DNA from: Escarpia spicata
Lineage: Eukaryota; Annelida; Polychaeta; Sabellida; Siboglinidae
NCBI GenBank assembly: GCA_963995525.1
Contig: OZ023205.1
Coordinates: 44,591,204 to 44,655,203, forward strand
DNA length: 64,000 nucleotides
Direction of reading: 5' to 3'
The notes beneath the pieces are model-generated. The model was not told the DNA's origin, did not search any database, and saw nothing but the letters and a program-made list of their open reading frames with translations. The position numbers and the translations under genes are program-made. Each line of letters opens with the position of its first letter. The first letter of the stretch is position 1. Below, one piece after another: positions 11,101 through 21,560 of this stretch.

Positions 11101-11394
11101 GGTTGATTAAAGACTGGTTGACTGTCTGGAACAATACTGCAACCAAGTATTCGAAACGTTATTGTTGGACCCACAAGGGCTCCTCGCCGTATGGTAGGCA
11201 AGACTGAAGTAGTGAGGTGCGGTATCGTCTTTTACACGATTACACTTTGCAAGACTCTGTATCAATGTCTCTGATTATTGTAGTTATGGAGTGTGACATG
11301 TAAATACGTTTGTGATGTAGACGAATAAAAGGTGCAAATCTCATCTTGTGTCTTTTTCATAGTGTAATGCAAAGCATACGTTGGGAACCTTACT
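11101..11394. other. No gene recognised
   Basis: Unremarkable sequence with an AATAAA at about 11323. Nothing else is supported. Confidence 0.4.
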
Positions 11395-11520
11395 AATAGC
11401 CTTACAATTCACAAGGCAATTGACCAAGACACACAGGCAAATTCAGGCAATCGACCATGATTTCAGGCAAATTCAGGCAATCGACCAAGATACACAGGCA
11501 AATTCAGGCAGTAATAGATA
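11395..11520 (+). repeat. Short tandem repeat around AGGCAAATTCAGGCAATCGA
   Basis: Three to four imperfect copies of a unit built from CAGGCAAATTCAGGCAATCG and ACCAAGACACA occur in a row. Spacing varies between about 40 and 45 bp. Confidence 0.7.
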
Positions 11521-11628
11521 ATGTTACAGGTCAAAGGATTTGACCAAAATACTACGTAAATAGCTGGCAGTTTGAGTGTTTTAGCAGATAAGTAACTGTT
11601 TTATAATTCCCTATGACTTAACACGAGC

Positions 11629-12250
11629 CAAATACCCGGATGTTTTTTCAATACACAGACCATTCGTTATCAGTTTACACTGGATTATACTGGTTTATAC
11701 CGGTTTGTTTATAGCAGGTGTTCGATATAGTTCTTACAAATGATAGCTAACCAAATAACTATGATAGCTTTGATGTCATACACGGCGCGCGCGCTCACAA
11801 CAATCAAACAAACAAACAAGTCCAGAAACGTCTCGAGTACGGGTTTTTATAAACGACACGACTTTAGGCGCTATCGTATGGAAATAGTGTTAAAAATTGC
11901 TTTAACGACGTTACTGTTGGTCTCTAGGCACAGATGAGATACAGATGAGTCTTGGACAGGGAATACCATTTCAAAACAGTTTGGAACCAGTTTACAATCA
12001 GTTATCTAGCGGGCGCTCAATGAGATACGGCTGGTAAGTATAAATGTTGTATGTCGATATCCGGCTGTTCTTCCAACACACAGAGCATTCATTACGAGTT
12101 TATACCAATTACTGCGCGTAGCAGTTTAATGATGTCATACATGGTGCGCGCGCTCACGCCCGCAACAAACAAACAAATCCAGACATATCTCGAGTACGGG
12201 TTTTATAAAAGACACGACTTTAGGAGCTATCGTATGGAAATAAGTGAGTT
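11629..12250 (+). repeat. Dispersed repeat P, copies 2 and 3 in direct duplication
   Basis: Copy 2 starts with AATACCCGGATGTT (11629) and includes TCTCGAGTACGGGTTTT and the ACGACTTTAGG/CTATCGTATGGAAATA block ending about 11887. Copy 3 (12055-12242) repeats the same order: CCGGCTGTTCTTCCAACACA, GGTGCGCGCGCTCAC, CTCGAGTACGGGTTTT, GCTATCGTATGGAAATA. The two are about 360 bp apart. Confidence 0.8.
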
Positions 12251-12792
12251 AATTGGCTACCGTCCCATCAACAGAACTCTACGATCTACCTCACAGCCTC
12301 GCCTTTTGTTCGTACCGGCCTCACAAACTGTTACTCATGGTGATCACCGTTTCGCGGTTTGCTCGGCGGTTCTATGGAACAATTTGCCTCCTACGCTCAG
12401 GACAGCAACATCATTACAAGTGTTTAAAATACTTTTGAAGACTCACCTACTTAAACAAGCGTTTTTATAATTCACCGACTAGGACATTTTATGTGCTTTC
12501 TATTGATACATGTATTTTTTGTTTTATTAGTTTCTTAACATATTTATTATTATTATTCTTGTATAAATGAATGTATTTCTAGTAGTTTTTATAAATGTCT
12601 TAATTTATGTAAACGCTTTTTTAGTAACTATATTTAAGTTAATGTTATATTTTTTACATATTTATTTCTTAATTAGCATTTCTTTTTATGTAATATACTA
12701 TTATATACGTGTGCATGTATGTAAAGCGCCCGAGGGCAATTTTAATTGATTGGGCACTATATAAGTACTTTTATTTATTTATTTATTTATAT
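12250..12792 (+). pseudogene. 3' end of a CR1/L2-type non-LTR retrotransposon (fragment B) with (TTTA)n tail
   Basis: The frame from about 12250 to 12470 encodes LRSTSQPRLLFVPASQT, then HGDHRFAVCSAVLWNNLPP and FKILLKTHLLKQAF, the C-terminal block of CR1/L2-type ORF2 proteins. After the stop there are about 240 bp of AT-rich 3' UTR, then AAGCGCCCGAGGGCAATT and GGGCACTATATAAGTAC, a typical L2-like 3' end. It is closed by a TTTATTTATTTATTTA tail. This is a 5'-truncated insertion whose reverse transcriptase core is missing. Confidence 0.85.
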
Positions 12793-12807
12793 AAATAGTG
12801 TTTACCT

Positions 12808-13305
12808 CCTATCCTTTAACATGGGGAAAATTCCCTATCCTTTAACATGGAGAAAATATCCTATCGTTTAACATGGAGAAAATGGTCAATCTTCTAACAT
12901 GGGGAAAATTTCCCTATCCTTTAACATGGAGAAAATTGGTAGGACAGGTTTCAGAAGGTAATTTGGGGTAAATTGGAAGCTCCTATCCTTTAACCATGGG
13001 TTTAGCGCCTATCTTTTAACACGGGGTGTAAATTGAACCCTCAAAAAATAAAAATATAGGTAAATTTCGCTATTTGTTTAATATGGGTTTTGAAGGACTA
13101 AAAATATAGGGGTAAATTGGAAGCTCGACCTCAAAAAGTCGTCGTATACCTTTACGATAAATCGAATTGACGTTTTGCTCTATTTTCAAAGTCCAACTTA
13201 CCCCTTTTAGACCTATACGAAATAGGTCCAAATCGGATTGGCGCAGCGCAGAGCAAGAGCAAAATCTGGCAACGTCCGGGTATTTCCCTATCTTTTAACA
13301 TGGGA
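12808..13305 (+). repeat. CTATC minisatellite cluster 2
   Basis: Copies of CCTATCCTTTAACATGG start at about 12808, 12834, 12860, 12887 and 12914 (26-27 bp period). Spaced variants follow at 12981, 13006, 13069 and 13288. The locus ends with a reversed CCGGGTATTT block, the reverse complement of the AAATACCCGG that marks repeat P. Confidence 0.85.
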
Positions 13306-13499
13306 ACCGGAACTACTTTCTTCCCCTTCCCCCAATCCAACTCCAACATCCCCGCTGATTAACCTACATAACTACTGAAGACCTGTAGCGACAATATCAA
13401 AGAGTGGACATGATTGAGTTGTGCTGAGAACCTGGATGTGACAAGGGGTCGAGTGCAGTGGAAAGACATTTTGAAGAAAGACTGATGTGGCGCCCCAAA

Positions 13500-13820
13500 A
13501 CCAGCCTCTGTCAGGGGTCAGGATATAACTGATGAATATCACCAAAATGTTACACTCAATGTGACCGTTGATGCTCTGGAATGGCACCAGTGTTAAGTGT
13601 TGGTGAGCGATGCGTAATGACACCGTAAGCTAAAGTATCAGCCTGTATCAAGGGACAGGTGATGGATATAAAGTGATGAATATCGCAAAAATGTTCACTC
13701 AATGTGATAACCGATGTCTGGAATACACCACTTTGTTATGTTAAGTGTTGATGAGTGGCGCCAAGATGTAACCATCGATGTTCTGGACTGGCAGCAGGTT
13801 TAAGTGTTCATACAATAATT
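13500..13820 (+). repeat. Degenerate duplication, about 145-bp unit
   Basis: Blocks CTGATGAATATCACCAAAAT, then CTCAATGTGA, a TCTGGAAT block and GTTAAGTGTTG, recur about 145 bp later with substitutions. A third partial copy follows (13774-13810). No coding sequence is apparent. Confidence 0.6.
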
Positions 13821-13829
13821 CCTTAAAGT

Positions 13830-15569
13830 ACCGTATTGAAACTAAAATTTCTGCAACATCTTTTAAGTTTCAGTCGTCTAACATTGACCACAGCCGGTTA
13901 GGATTTACCTCTGACAATTAACGCCACTGAACAACGTGACTGACATCACTCAACAGTTGTCCAATCACGGAATATTCCCACACATGGAGGTTAATAGAAT
14001 ATTCATGCAACATGGCGCCCAAACGTAAATTGCATTTGGCAGACATTTGGAACTTGGGAAAAGAGCAAAAACAAAATGGTAACCAAATTAAGGTCTTGCA
14101 CACAATATTAGTACACTATAATGACGATATATAGTTGATGCGATTTAGGTCATGTGTATTTTCCTGTAATGGAAACTATAAAAAATTCGAGTACCAGTGG
14201 TAGTAGTAGTTATGTGAATGGCAAAGGCAGTCACATCTTGGTGGCAAGGGAACTCTATTTACTCTCTGCCGAATAATTAGTGGAATGGGACACGGCTTAC
14301 ATTGTTGTATGGTTCACAGGGATATAAAATTATATTGAGGTAAATCAATAGTGTACAAAATTGTTCAGTTTAATTAAATTTAAACTGACCTTTCAGATTC
14401 TTTAAACATGAATTGGTTATTAATCCGTGAGATCAATGAAATCATAATTTTACAGTAATTAGATTAATGGGTATGACATAGTCAATGTTCCTACATGAAA
14501 GTAGACACCTGAACCAACTTTGATCACAAACATAGATCTACACACATAGGACAAGAAAACCGTTTTCTTCTGATTGCCACATTCAATATAAAAAAACGAT
14601 GATGCAGAAGTTGGGTGGCTTCCCAGTTACTCTCTTACATTGAGCACATTTGTGGGAGCTAGCATTTTATCTGGACTTCAAGTCAGTCACTAAAGAGTAA
14701 ATACATGCTTAAACAGCACAACACAACACTTCTTTATGATGAAAGCTAAAAACAAAAACAAAAAGTGTACAAACATCGGTCGATTGCACTCGATCGAAAT
14801 AACAAATGATCGCTAAGACGGTGATATTGTTGACATGAGCATGAAACATGTGCGCATCATTTACTAACTTTAGATTTTTTTAGCTGACACTTCAGAAACT
14901 ATATGAAAATTACAGAACGATACGATGGTTGGTCTTCAGTATCCGTAAACTTGGTGAAGGTTACGAGGTGTATCTATAACGAAACTACAGAATCGAATCA
15001 ATAAACAATAAATTCTTACATAAGATGCCACTCTTCTCCTCGACAATGAAGACAAATTATTTCAAGACATTGTAGTTCACCAGGATGCCATGTTTGTGAA
15101 ACTGCTCAAAGAAAGAAGCAATGCGACGCATGTTGCACTGACAACTGAGGCATCAGAAACAATGATGTATCATATTGCATCACAACAAGCTACCAGGAAC
15201 TGACTGAGGAAGCAATGCATGTGGCCAGGATAAATTATTTAGGTGAATATGGTATTTTTGTCTGGAGAGAAAGAAAGACATGGAGCAACTACCCTCAGTC
15301 GCTAGTTATCTGCGGACGTAATCAAGATAATATAATATTATCTTCAATTTCACTATCACCTACAATAATATTATATTATGAAAGGTGACATTATAAACAG
15401 CAAAGGATAAGGGTCTGGCACAGGTCCTTAACAAGGTACCTGTTGTCCAAACATCAGCCAGATTCATTGTGTGAAGACACGAAAATGTCGATCAGGTCAC
15501 TCCTGATGAGGCAGTTAGGCAATTATGACTGTATCTGCGAGCGTTTAGGATGTGCATGTTCGTGACTGA
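13830..15569. other. Intergenic, no gene recognised
   Basis: AT-rich sequence with no open frame over about 60 codons and no family match. An inverted TAATATTAT pair near 15335-15380 could form a hairpin. The 15,060-15,300 part has short coding-like patches that may belong with the pseudogene at 15,570. Confidence 0.4.
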
Positions 15570-15785
15570 GTCGTTGTGGACTATGACAATGTTGCCTACC
15601 CGGACAAGGTTCTTGCTATAGCAGACGGGGCAGACTATAAGATGTCAGCCATGGTCCCTACAGGAAAACAGTCAATGTGACCCACACCACACTATTCTAC
15701 ATGTGTGTTCAACTAATCTGCAAACTCAACAAGCCAGTCCCGGTTAACAGCCATGATCATTACACATTTGCAGACTTCCTATTTA
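15570..15785 (+). pseudogene. Decayed unknown coding fragment
   Basis: Two consecutive frames read as protein-like: YPDKVLAIADGADYKMSAMV, then after a frame change near 15675 KLNKPVPVNSHDHYTFADF. The pattern resembles the C-terminal part of a family of uncharacterised, repeat-associated invertebrate proteins that I cannot name. An in-frame TGA and the frame change mark it as dead. Function unknown. Confidence 0.3.
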
Positions 15786-16119
15786 TAACAGCGTTCGAAA
15801 TAGCACTTGTCCGTTTGTCCGGGACAAGTTATTTTTGGCCCGGACAAGTAAAATGACTCTACATGGTTATCCGGTGGACAAGTGAAAATTTACAGTAAAT
15901 AGTGACTTGTGCAACATTGCTAACTTTTTATTTGAGGAAATTCAAACGTAAATGAAGTTCGCTAGCAATCGCGCACGTTGCAATCTTGTTAGTGTGTCGG
16001 CGTCTTGTCATTCCACCGCTAGTGTGTTGTACTTCAGCGTTCGACCAAGTTTAGTGCCTGCGTTAACAGGGTCATCCGCTGAGCGCACTGACCTAGGTCT
16101 GTCACACGCGTAGAAGGTA

Positions 16120-16412
16120 TTTCACGAAATACCACACGTTAAAGTAAAGTATTACACCACCTAGTGGATTCGTAGTGACAATTATCATAGAAGTATTGAC
16201 ATTGCGCCATCTGAAGTGAAAGTGATCAATCACGAAGAGGTTAGGCAAAGGTCGTACGGAAATGAAGGACACAGAAAAGTCAAACCCTCGATGATCAAGA
16301 TTAGCCGATAGAGGGAACGTTTCGCAGCAGCGCAAGGGGGGAAGAAAGACACAGATCCTGGTCAAGTGGGTAGGGTATTCCGATTCGTTTAACAGCTGAT
16401 TGGATAAATCGT
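16120..16412 (+). pseudogene. Possible chromodomain-like end of a Polinton-type integrase
   Basis: The short segment KTQILVKWVGYSDSFNS (about 16350-16400) has the VKW-GY-...-FNS pattern of chromodomains found at integrase C-termini. The next codon is TGA where Trp is expected. It lies about 65 bp upstream of a capsid-gene-like fragment, and integrase next to structural genes is the layout of Polinton/Maverick elements. The remaining upstream sequence is too decayed to assign. It could instead come from a Gypsy chromovirus. Confidence 0.35.
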
Positions 16413-16423
16413 CGCTCGTCGCG

Positions 16424-16430
16424 TATAAAG
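16424..16430 (+). promoter_or_regulatory. TATA box upstream of the 16465 open frame
   Basis: TATAAAG lies about 35 bp before ATG 16465. The following GAGCAGTCATTCG (about 16448) could hold an initiator-like TCATTC. The spacing of about 25 bp suits an RNA polymerase II core promoter with a very short 5' UTR. Confidence 0.4.
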
Positions 16431-16464
16431 GCTAGTACACACCGGTCGAGCAGTCATTCGTGGC

Positions 16465-16749
16465 ATGGAAGATACGACGGACGTTCGATTCGAAAACACA
16501 GAAATCGAAGATACCGGAAAGGACATGATCAGTAGTGTGTTAGGAATCAGTAGGCATTCGGGCATACGCAATGTTGACTACAAGGTACACATATTCGAAG
16601 CAATTATGTTTGCTCGACAAGTCAAACTGAATCCTGCCGTACTGACAGATCACATCAAAGCGCTACAAAAGGGAACGGCCAAGTATCCGTTGCTAAGAGT
16701 CGAATGCAAGGTGTTTTCCATACCGCAAGTAGAAAATAAATGTAAATAA
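16465..16749 (+). pseudogene. 5' fragment of a Polinton-associated (F54H12.2-like) gene, truncated
   Basis: The 94-codon frame starts after a TATA box. It ends with a segment (GTAKYPLLRVECKVFSIPQ, about residues 69-87) that resembles the N-terminal region of the metazoan F54H12.2-like family. That family is commonly found in Polinton/Maverick or adintovirus-like loci, and its exact role is not settled. The match stops at about 16727, where sequence of a CR1/L2-type retrotransposon begins, so the rest of the gene is lost. I base the assignment on memory of the family pattern, so it needs a profile search. Confidence 0.4.
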
Positions 16750-17545
16750 AACTGAATTGATCATTATTCGTACTCCAATGCAGCGTAGTAAACAGGATGG
16801 TTTTTCTCTACGCATATTTTGAATCAGTATATCACGCCAGCAACCTGGGTGCGGAATCTACGAGTGATCTTTCATAGTAACTTAAATTTCCGACAACACA
16901 TATCTCAACCATGTCGCTGCTATTTTTATTATATTCGTGATCTTCGCCGTATTCGACGGCATATGTCATTTTGTGTTGCTAAAACTATTGCAACAGCGCT
17001 TGTTAGCAGCAAACTTAACTATTGTAATTCCCTTCTTTATAATATCGCTAGCAAGGATATCACAAAACTTCAGCGTGTCAAATATTTTCTAGCAAGAGTA
17101 GTTACAAGATCTCCTCGCTCTGTACCACTTTTGAAGTCTTTGCATTAGCTTCCTATACGATATCGTATAATATTTAAGATCTGTAGCATTACATACCAGG
17201 CACTGTCCAGTAAGCAGCCATCTTATTTGCATTCATTGCTTACTCCTGTAAGAAAACCTATCCAGCTTAGATCATCTAGTTCTGACCTACTTTTTGTTCC
17301 TAGACTAGAGTCAACACTAACATTGGAACTAGGGCTTTTTATGTGGCTGCACCAACTCTTTGGAATATGCTCCCTCTTAGTGTTAGATCAGTTGAAAATA
17401 ATACAAAATTCCGCGTCATTTAAAAACTAATCTTTACAATCTTGCTTATCCACCGTAGCTCTCTAGCGCCTTGACCCATCTGTTGACAACTGGAATACTA
17501 CTTATGGATTTCGAGATTGACCAATCCTTTTGTTTTTGATGCGCC
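16730..17545 (+). pseudogene. CR1/L2-type reverse transcriptase C-terminal fragment (fragment C)
   Basis: The fragment begins with NKTELIIIRTPMQ, the segment after the catalytic domain. It continues through VIFHSNLNFRQHISQ, SSKLNYCNSLLYNI, KLQRVKYFLARVVTR and HWLPI, then LLTPVRK and LLFVPRLEST. All belong to the connection and C-terminal region of CR1/L2-type ORF2. A stop and at least three frameshifts (near 16825, 17150 and 17330) break it. The 3' UTR includes TAGCGCCTTGACCCATCTG. Its 5' end cuts the Polinton-like frame, so it inserted later. Confidence 0.85.
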
Positions 17546-17549
17546 TCTG

Positions 17550-17650
17550 ATCTGACACACAGACCATTCGTTACCGCTTTGATGATAGCAGGCCTTCAAT
17601 GCAGTTCTTGGAAATGTTGGCTAACCAAATTACTACCTACACAGATATGC
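17550..17650 (+). repeat. Dispersed repeat P, partial copy
   Basis: ACACACAGACCATTCGTTAC, CGCTTTGATGATAGCAGG and a GGCTAACCAAATTACTACC block match 5530-5610 closely. The CCGGATGTTC start is missing, and it begins right at the retrotransposon 3' end. Confidence 0.75.
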
Positions 17651-18265
17651 CAGTATATTAAGTACGCACTCTATACATATATTTATGTATTATAATATAG
17701 GCTCTTGCTTTGTAGATCAAAACATAATATTCAGGGTTTTTTATTTGTATCAATCTGCATAACTTTCAACATACACAGAGAATTTCATTATACAGGTAAT
17801 ACTTGTGTCAAATTCCTTTGGGCTAGGTCTAACATAATAATATTGAGGTATATTGTTATATTCGATTTTGGCATTTTTACATGTACAAGGAACATAATAA
17901 TTTGGAAAAATGACATTTAGATCAATATAAATGTGGACAAATGGAACATTATAATATATATAGACAATACAACATGTTTAATTTAGTTAAATTGGCATGT
18001 CTTTACTTTATTTAAGTTTTACACAAAACACAATATTCAGCAAGACATAATATTTTATGTATAAATTCACATCATATTTAATATTCCCAGAGACGAGTAT
18101 ATAAGCAAAAGGTATACAAAATATTGTTGGGCTTGGCTGAACAGAAATTTAGATACACTGCACTACAAATAGTAAAAGGTGTAACTGAAAAGGTATGATG
18201 TCATACATTAAAATAACGCATAGCTAATTTTGTTTTATTTTTAGAAAAAAAAACACCCACACACA
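17651..18265. other. AT-rich intergenic sequence
   Basis: Very AT-rich with many TATA and AATAT runs and no coding signal. A few ACATAATATT-like words repeat but form no regular array. Confidence 0.5.
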
Positions 18266-18830
18266 CCATGTGAACAATCGGTCAACAAACAGAACAAAGT
18301 AACTATCACGGTCCTGCTGACGATATGCGACAGTCAAGTCGCGAACAGGCTCTGGTTGGTGCCTCCTCAAATCAAAACGTATTGAAATATTTTTTGTACA
18401 CATCACATGAGAAAGAATTCAACGGCAAATTAACGGTAGAAGTCTCCCGACGATCGGACTGTAACTTTTGAAGTTACGATCAATATAAGGACTGCTTGAC
18501 GATATGTATAGTCGAGGCCGTCACTCTGATCTGTCCATTTTCGAAGGTCGGCGCTTCCTCAAATCAACGTATTTTAATATTTGTTGGCACGCACACACGA
18601 TTAAGAATTTAACGGCGATCGGGATAGGTGTCGAGATATGGGCGCCTGAACAACCGAACTGAGCACGTGGCTTGATGTCTACAAAAGCCCCGATTTCGAC
18701 TTTGTATCCCATTCCAAATCGCAGGACGCGCTGTTGGATTGTTGAAAAATTTAACCGCACACGTGGCGCAATCGGGATAGGGGTGTGTTTCAAGAACGGG
18801 GCGCTTGCAAACACACACTGAAATTAATAT
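18266..18830. repeat. Internally duplicated segment
   Basis: The blocks CTGCTGACGATATG, CCTCCTCAAATCAAAACGTA and GAATTCAACGGC (18315-18425) recur as CTGCTTGACGATATG, CTTCCTCAAATCAACGTA and GAATTTAACGGC (18491-18615). A GATCGGGATAGG word occurs at 18617 and again, as AATCGGGATAGG, at 18770. The minus-strand open frames here (about 18521-18818) follow the duplication and are not convincing genes. Confidence 0.5.
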
Positions 18831-19003
18831 TTATCGTGTATCTGTCTGTAGCCATAAGTAGGGTTACGATGCAAATATAGCTTGGCGTCGTGTAAAAAAG
18901 GCAGGGCGTTCTTTTTGCCTTTTCTGGGTATCAGAGCGTCGCTGAAAAATGGCAGGGATTAACGCCCTGCAAATTCGACCTGGGCAGAACACTGGACTTA
19001 TGA

Positions 19004-19232
19004 CCTATCAATTAAGATTACCATGTCCCAGTCTGAAGGGTGCACTCTAGATAAGTTGAACCTCCAATGACCCATAGAAACAGGTCGACAGAAGTTCTAT
19101 TATTCAAACCTATGATTTAACGTGTTATAGGCCCGGGATACACAACAAATATTGACGTGGCCAAAAACTATTTGAGTTCGCGTGATGTGGACTGCAGTTA
19201 GATTCAACTGCATATTTATTCCACATAAATGT
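19004..19232 (+). repeat. Dispersed repeat M, copy 1
   Basis: From GACCTATCAATTAAG through CATGTCCCAGTC, AACCTATGATTTAAC and GTGGACTGCAGTTAGATTCA to CATATTTATTCCAC it matches 29476-29725 with scattered changes and small gaps. It has no coding capacity and could be a MITE or SINE. Confidence 0.8.
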
Positions 19233-19430
19233 TGGTAATTTCATCAGGAATGCGTTGTGTTGTCCTGGAAACATGATGTAACATTTCATATTTACACCAA
19301 AATAAAATTAACTATTTCCATGCAATTATCGGACTGCGTGTGTAATTTGTACTCTGCTCATGTGTGCTCGTGTACTTCGTGAGAGAGTTCATTTCTTCTA
19401 TCAGGTGTGTGCTCGCGTACTTTTGTCTAA

Positions 19431-19865
19431 TTGGTATATCCAGGTGGATCGGCCGTCGATCGCCCGGTCTGGGCTGCTGGTGCCGGTGGCGTCGGAGGTT
19501 CCGACGACAGGGTTGCTACCGTAGAGGCTGTCGGTGGTTGTGGTGGGAAGGTGACGGCAAAAGGAATAGGGATCAAGCCCGCTACCCTTGCCGTGATGGT
19601 CTGCGGCCTAGCTACCGTCGAGGATGTCGCTGGTAGTGGGGGTAAGGCGACGGCAAAAGGTATAGCAAACTACCGAGATGTGTCGTTGCCAATCTCGGTG
19701 GTAAAACACGATCTTCTTGCAATGGAGAGGCTGCTGGTGGCGACGGAGAGGGTAAGGGTAATGGCCTCTCGGCAGATGCGGGCAACGTGGCGCTTACAGT
19801 TGTTGCACCGTGTGAACGACGTCTCGCAGGCGCCTCCTCAACAGGAGGGACGACAAACAATATAA
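19431..19865 (+). CDS. Open reading frame with internal repeat, unknown
   Basis: The 144-codon frame has a roughly 95-bp internal duplication: GCTACCGTAGAGGCTGTCGG ... ACGGCAAAAGG at about 19514, again at about 19609 as GCTACCGTCGAGGATGTCGC. It yields Gly/Val/Ala-rich protein repeats around GGKVTAKGI and GGKATAKGI. The local GC content is higher than in the flanks. No start context, domain or neighbour supports a real gene, and the openness may simply come from the repeat. Confidence 0.2.
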   Translation: MVYPGGSAVDRPVWAAGAGGVGGSDDRVATVEAVGGCGGKVTAKGIGIKPATLAVMVCGLATVEDVAGSGGKATAKGIANYRDVSLPISVVKHDLLAMERLLVATERVRVMASRQMRATWRLQLLHRVNDVSQAPPQQEGRQTI

Positions 19866-19922
19866 TGAATTTAACATTATCTCTTCAATGCCGCCGCTAC
19901 TGCTTCTGCATCTTTCCTCAAC

Positions 19923-19990
19923 TCAAACGGTTATATTCAGAGCCAACCACATTCTCATGAAAAGAGTATTAGCTATGTAGGTATTAGCGT
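19923..19990 (+). repeat. Dispersed repeat H, copy 2 (degenerate histone-type stem-loop)
   Basis: ACGGTTATATTCAGAGCC corresponds to the stem-loop at 4963-4978 but has lost stem pairing in the 5' arm. The downstream CCAACCACATTCTCATG, AAGAGTATTAGCTATGTAGG and TATTAGCG blocks match copy 1. Confidence 0.65.
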
Positions 19991-20027
19991 TGTTGCAAAC
20001 TGGTGACCAAATGTTTATGCCTTATTA

Positions 20028-20340
20028 TAACACCACATTTTAGACACGTCGTCATCGATCACACAAGGGCTCAGTCGATACGTAGCCCAAATTCCCCGGA
20101 TGTTCAATGACGCTACTGAAATGGAGGGTATTTTGTCCCGTATTAAAAGATAGGAATTTCGGTGAAACATACACAAAATTTACTATTTCATATCTCTTAA
20201 TATGGGAATTAGCCCCTATATTTTAACATGGGGGTCAATCAGAAGGGGTCGCTACCGTTATCCGTTGGTGGAACAGTCCAAGTGGGATTTAGCCCTATCT
20301 TTTAACATATACAAAATACCCGGATGTTCAATGACACTAC
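20028..20340. repeat. Composite of repeats T, P and CTATC motifs
   Basis: The T block (about 20028-20075) is followed by CCCCGGATGTTCAATGACGC (about 20096), an inverted motif ATTAAAAGATAGG (20144), upright variants at 20190, 20216 and 20293, and a second ACCCGGATGTTCAATGACAC (20319). The phrase ACTGAAATGGAGG occurs twice. The structure suggests repeated insertion or rearrangement of one repeat family. Confidence 0.7.
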
Positions 20341-21330
20341 TGAAATGGAGGTTACATATTTTGCCGTAGGTGGAATCGTTTCGAGGCGCCACTCGGCTCC
20401 CCACAAGGCGTCAGCTTATCTCCTGAGCTGTTTACGTGCTATCTTGCTGCAGCACTGGCCGCTGTCCGACAAAACACAACTACGCCTGACCCACCCATTT
20501 CGGCCATAGGCATGCCACTACAGTGGGAATAAGCAGATGATGTGAACTTCTTAGATGAAGAATGAGAGCCACTAGACGCAGTACTGACTACCGCTTGCAC
20601 TGAGCTATAAAACTGGAATCTCTTTGTCAACGAGGTGAAGACGGAACATGTACACATATTCCTCGGTAACACCAACGAGACCGGTGACGTTCTTGCTGTA
20701 ACATTGCGAGGAAATGAGCTGTGGAGATCCAGCAAGACGCTAAGATCCCTGCTCTGCAGCACAAAATCCTGTTAAGCAAGCGAATCATGGTGTACGATGC
20801 CATAGTCGTATCTGTAATGCTGTATAACTGCGGCAGCTGGACGGTGCCAGCCACGATACCTCAAAACTTGGATGCCTGCCACAGACGACACCTGCGCTCG
20901 ATACTGGGCATGCGGTGGCTAAACGGGATGATTTCAAAAGGAAGATCTGTACACGCACTGTGACACAGAACCGCTGTCACAGCAAGTACGGAGAATGCGG
21001 AAGTCAGTGTTCGGCTATGTGTTACGCATGCCCGGAGACAGTCCTGCACAACGTGCACAGTTGACAGTAGTTTGCGGTTGTCGGGTCATGCCGATACAAA
21101 GGCCGAGTCGGCAGGCACACCACCAACCTGCTAGACCTACTGCTCTCGGACCTCAGTGTGACGGGCGTTAGGCTGAGGTCGCGCAATGACATCAAGACTG
21201 ATAGAGCTGGTGGTAGACCGCACGGGATGGAGGAAACGTTTTGGGGATTGATTGCGACATTAAGATGTCCCCCAGACTATTTATGTCGCAGGAACAGTAC
21301 ATCATCATCACCAGTGACGAATATGCATGC
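20341..21330 (+). pseudogene. Decayed non-LTR reverse transcriptase
   Basis: In shifting frames the segment shows a SPELFTCYLAAALAAVRQ region after the family's usual QGD position. The catalytic box reads as a stop followed by ADDVNFLDEE, with TAA in place of the aromatic codon at about 20530. A WNLFVNEVKTEHVHIF segment follows. Further on, ALQHKILLSKRIMVYDAIV, YNCGSWTV and a LDACHRRHLRSILGMRW segment correspond to the thumb and connection. The end shows a VFGYVLRMPGD block and RGRVGRH-like residues. Many stops and frameshifts make it dead. It belongs to an invertebrate non-LTR lineage different from the CR1/L2 pieces. Confidence 0.75.
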
Positions 21331-21477
21331 TTTTAATATAAATGTTGTGTAATGTGGCGTGCTTTTGCTTTATAGGTGGTAACTTACAATACAAGGACTA
21401 TCACATAAAGTATGGTCAGAAACAAAAATTCAGTTAAAAAACATAACAATGAAGTATAGACTAATGCAGCGATCCAT

Positions 21478-21560
21478 CATCCCGTCATTTGGACGGGCTG
21501 AGTCGGCCGGAAGCGAGTAAGAATTGTGTCAACCCGTCATTTGGACGGGTAATAAATTAA
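21478..21560. repeat. Pair of short GC-rich hairpins
   Basis: CCCGTCATTTGGACGGGC (about 21480) and ACCCGTCATTTGGACGGGT (about 21531) are near-identical inverted repeats with a 5-nt loop, about 50 bp apart. A related GACGGGTACAAACCC lies at 21658. They could be element ends or transcript hairpins. No gene is attached. Confidence 0.65.

Noticed and set aside
18521..18818. Minus-strand frames of 69-97 codons
   Set aside because: They coincide with a locally duplicated segment and show no known domain.
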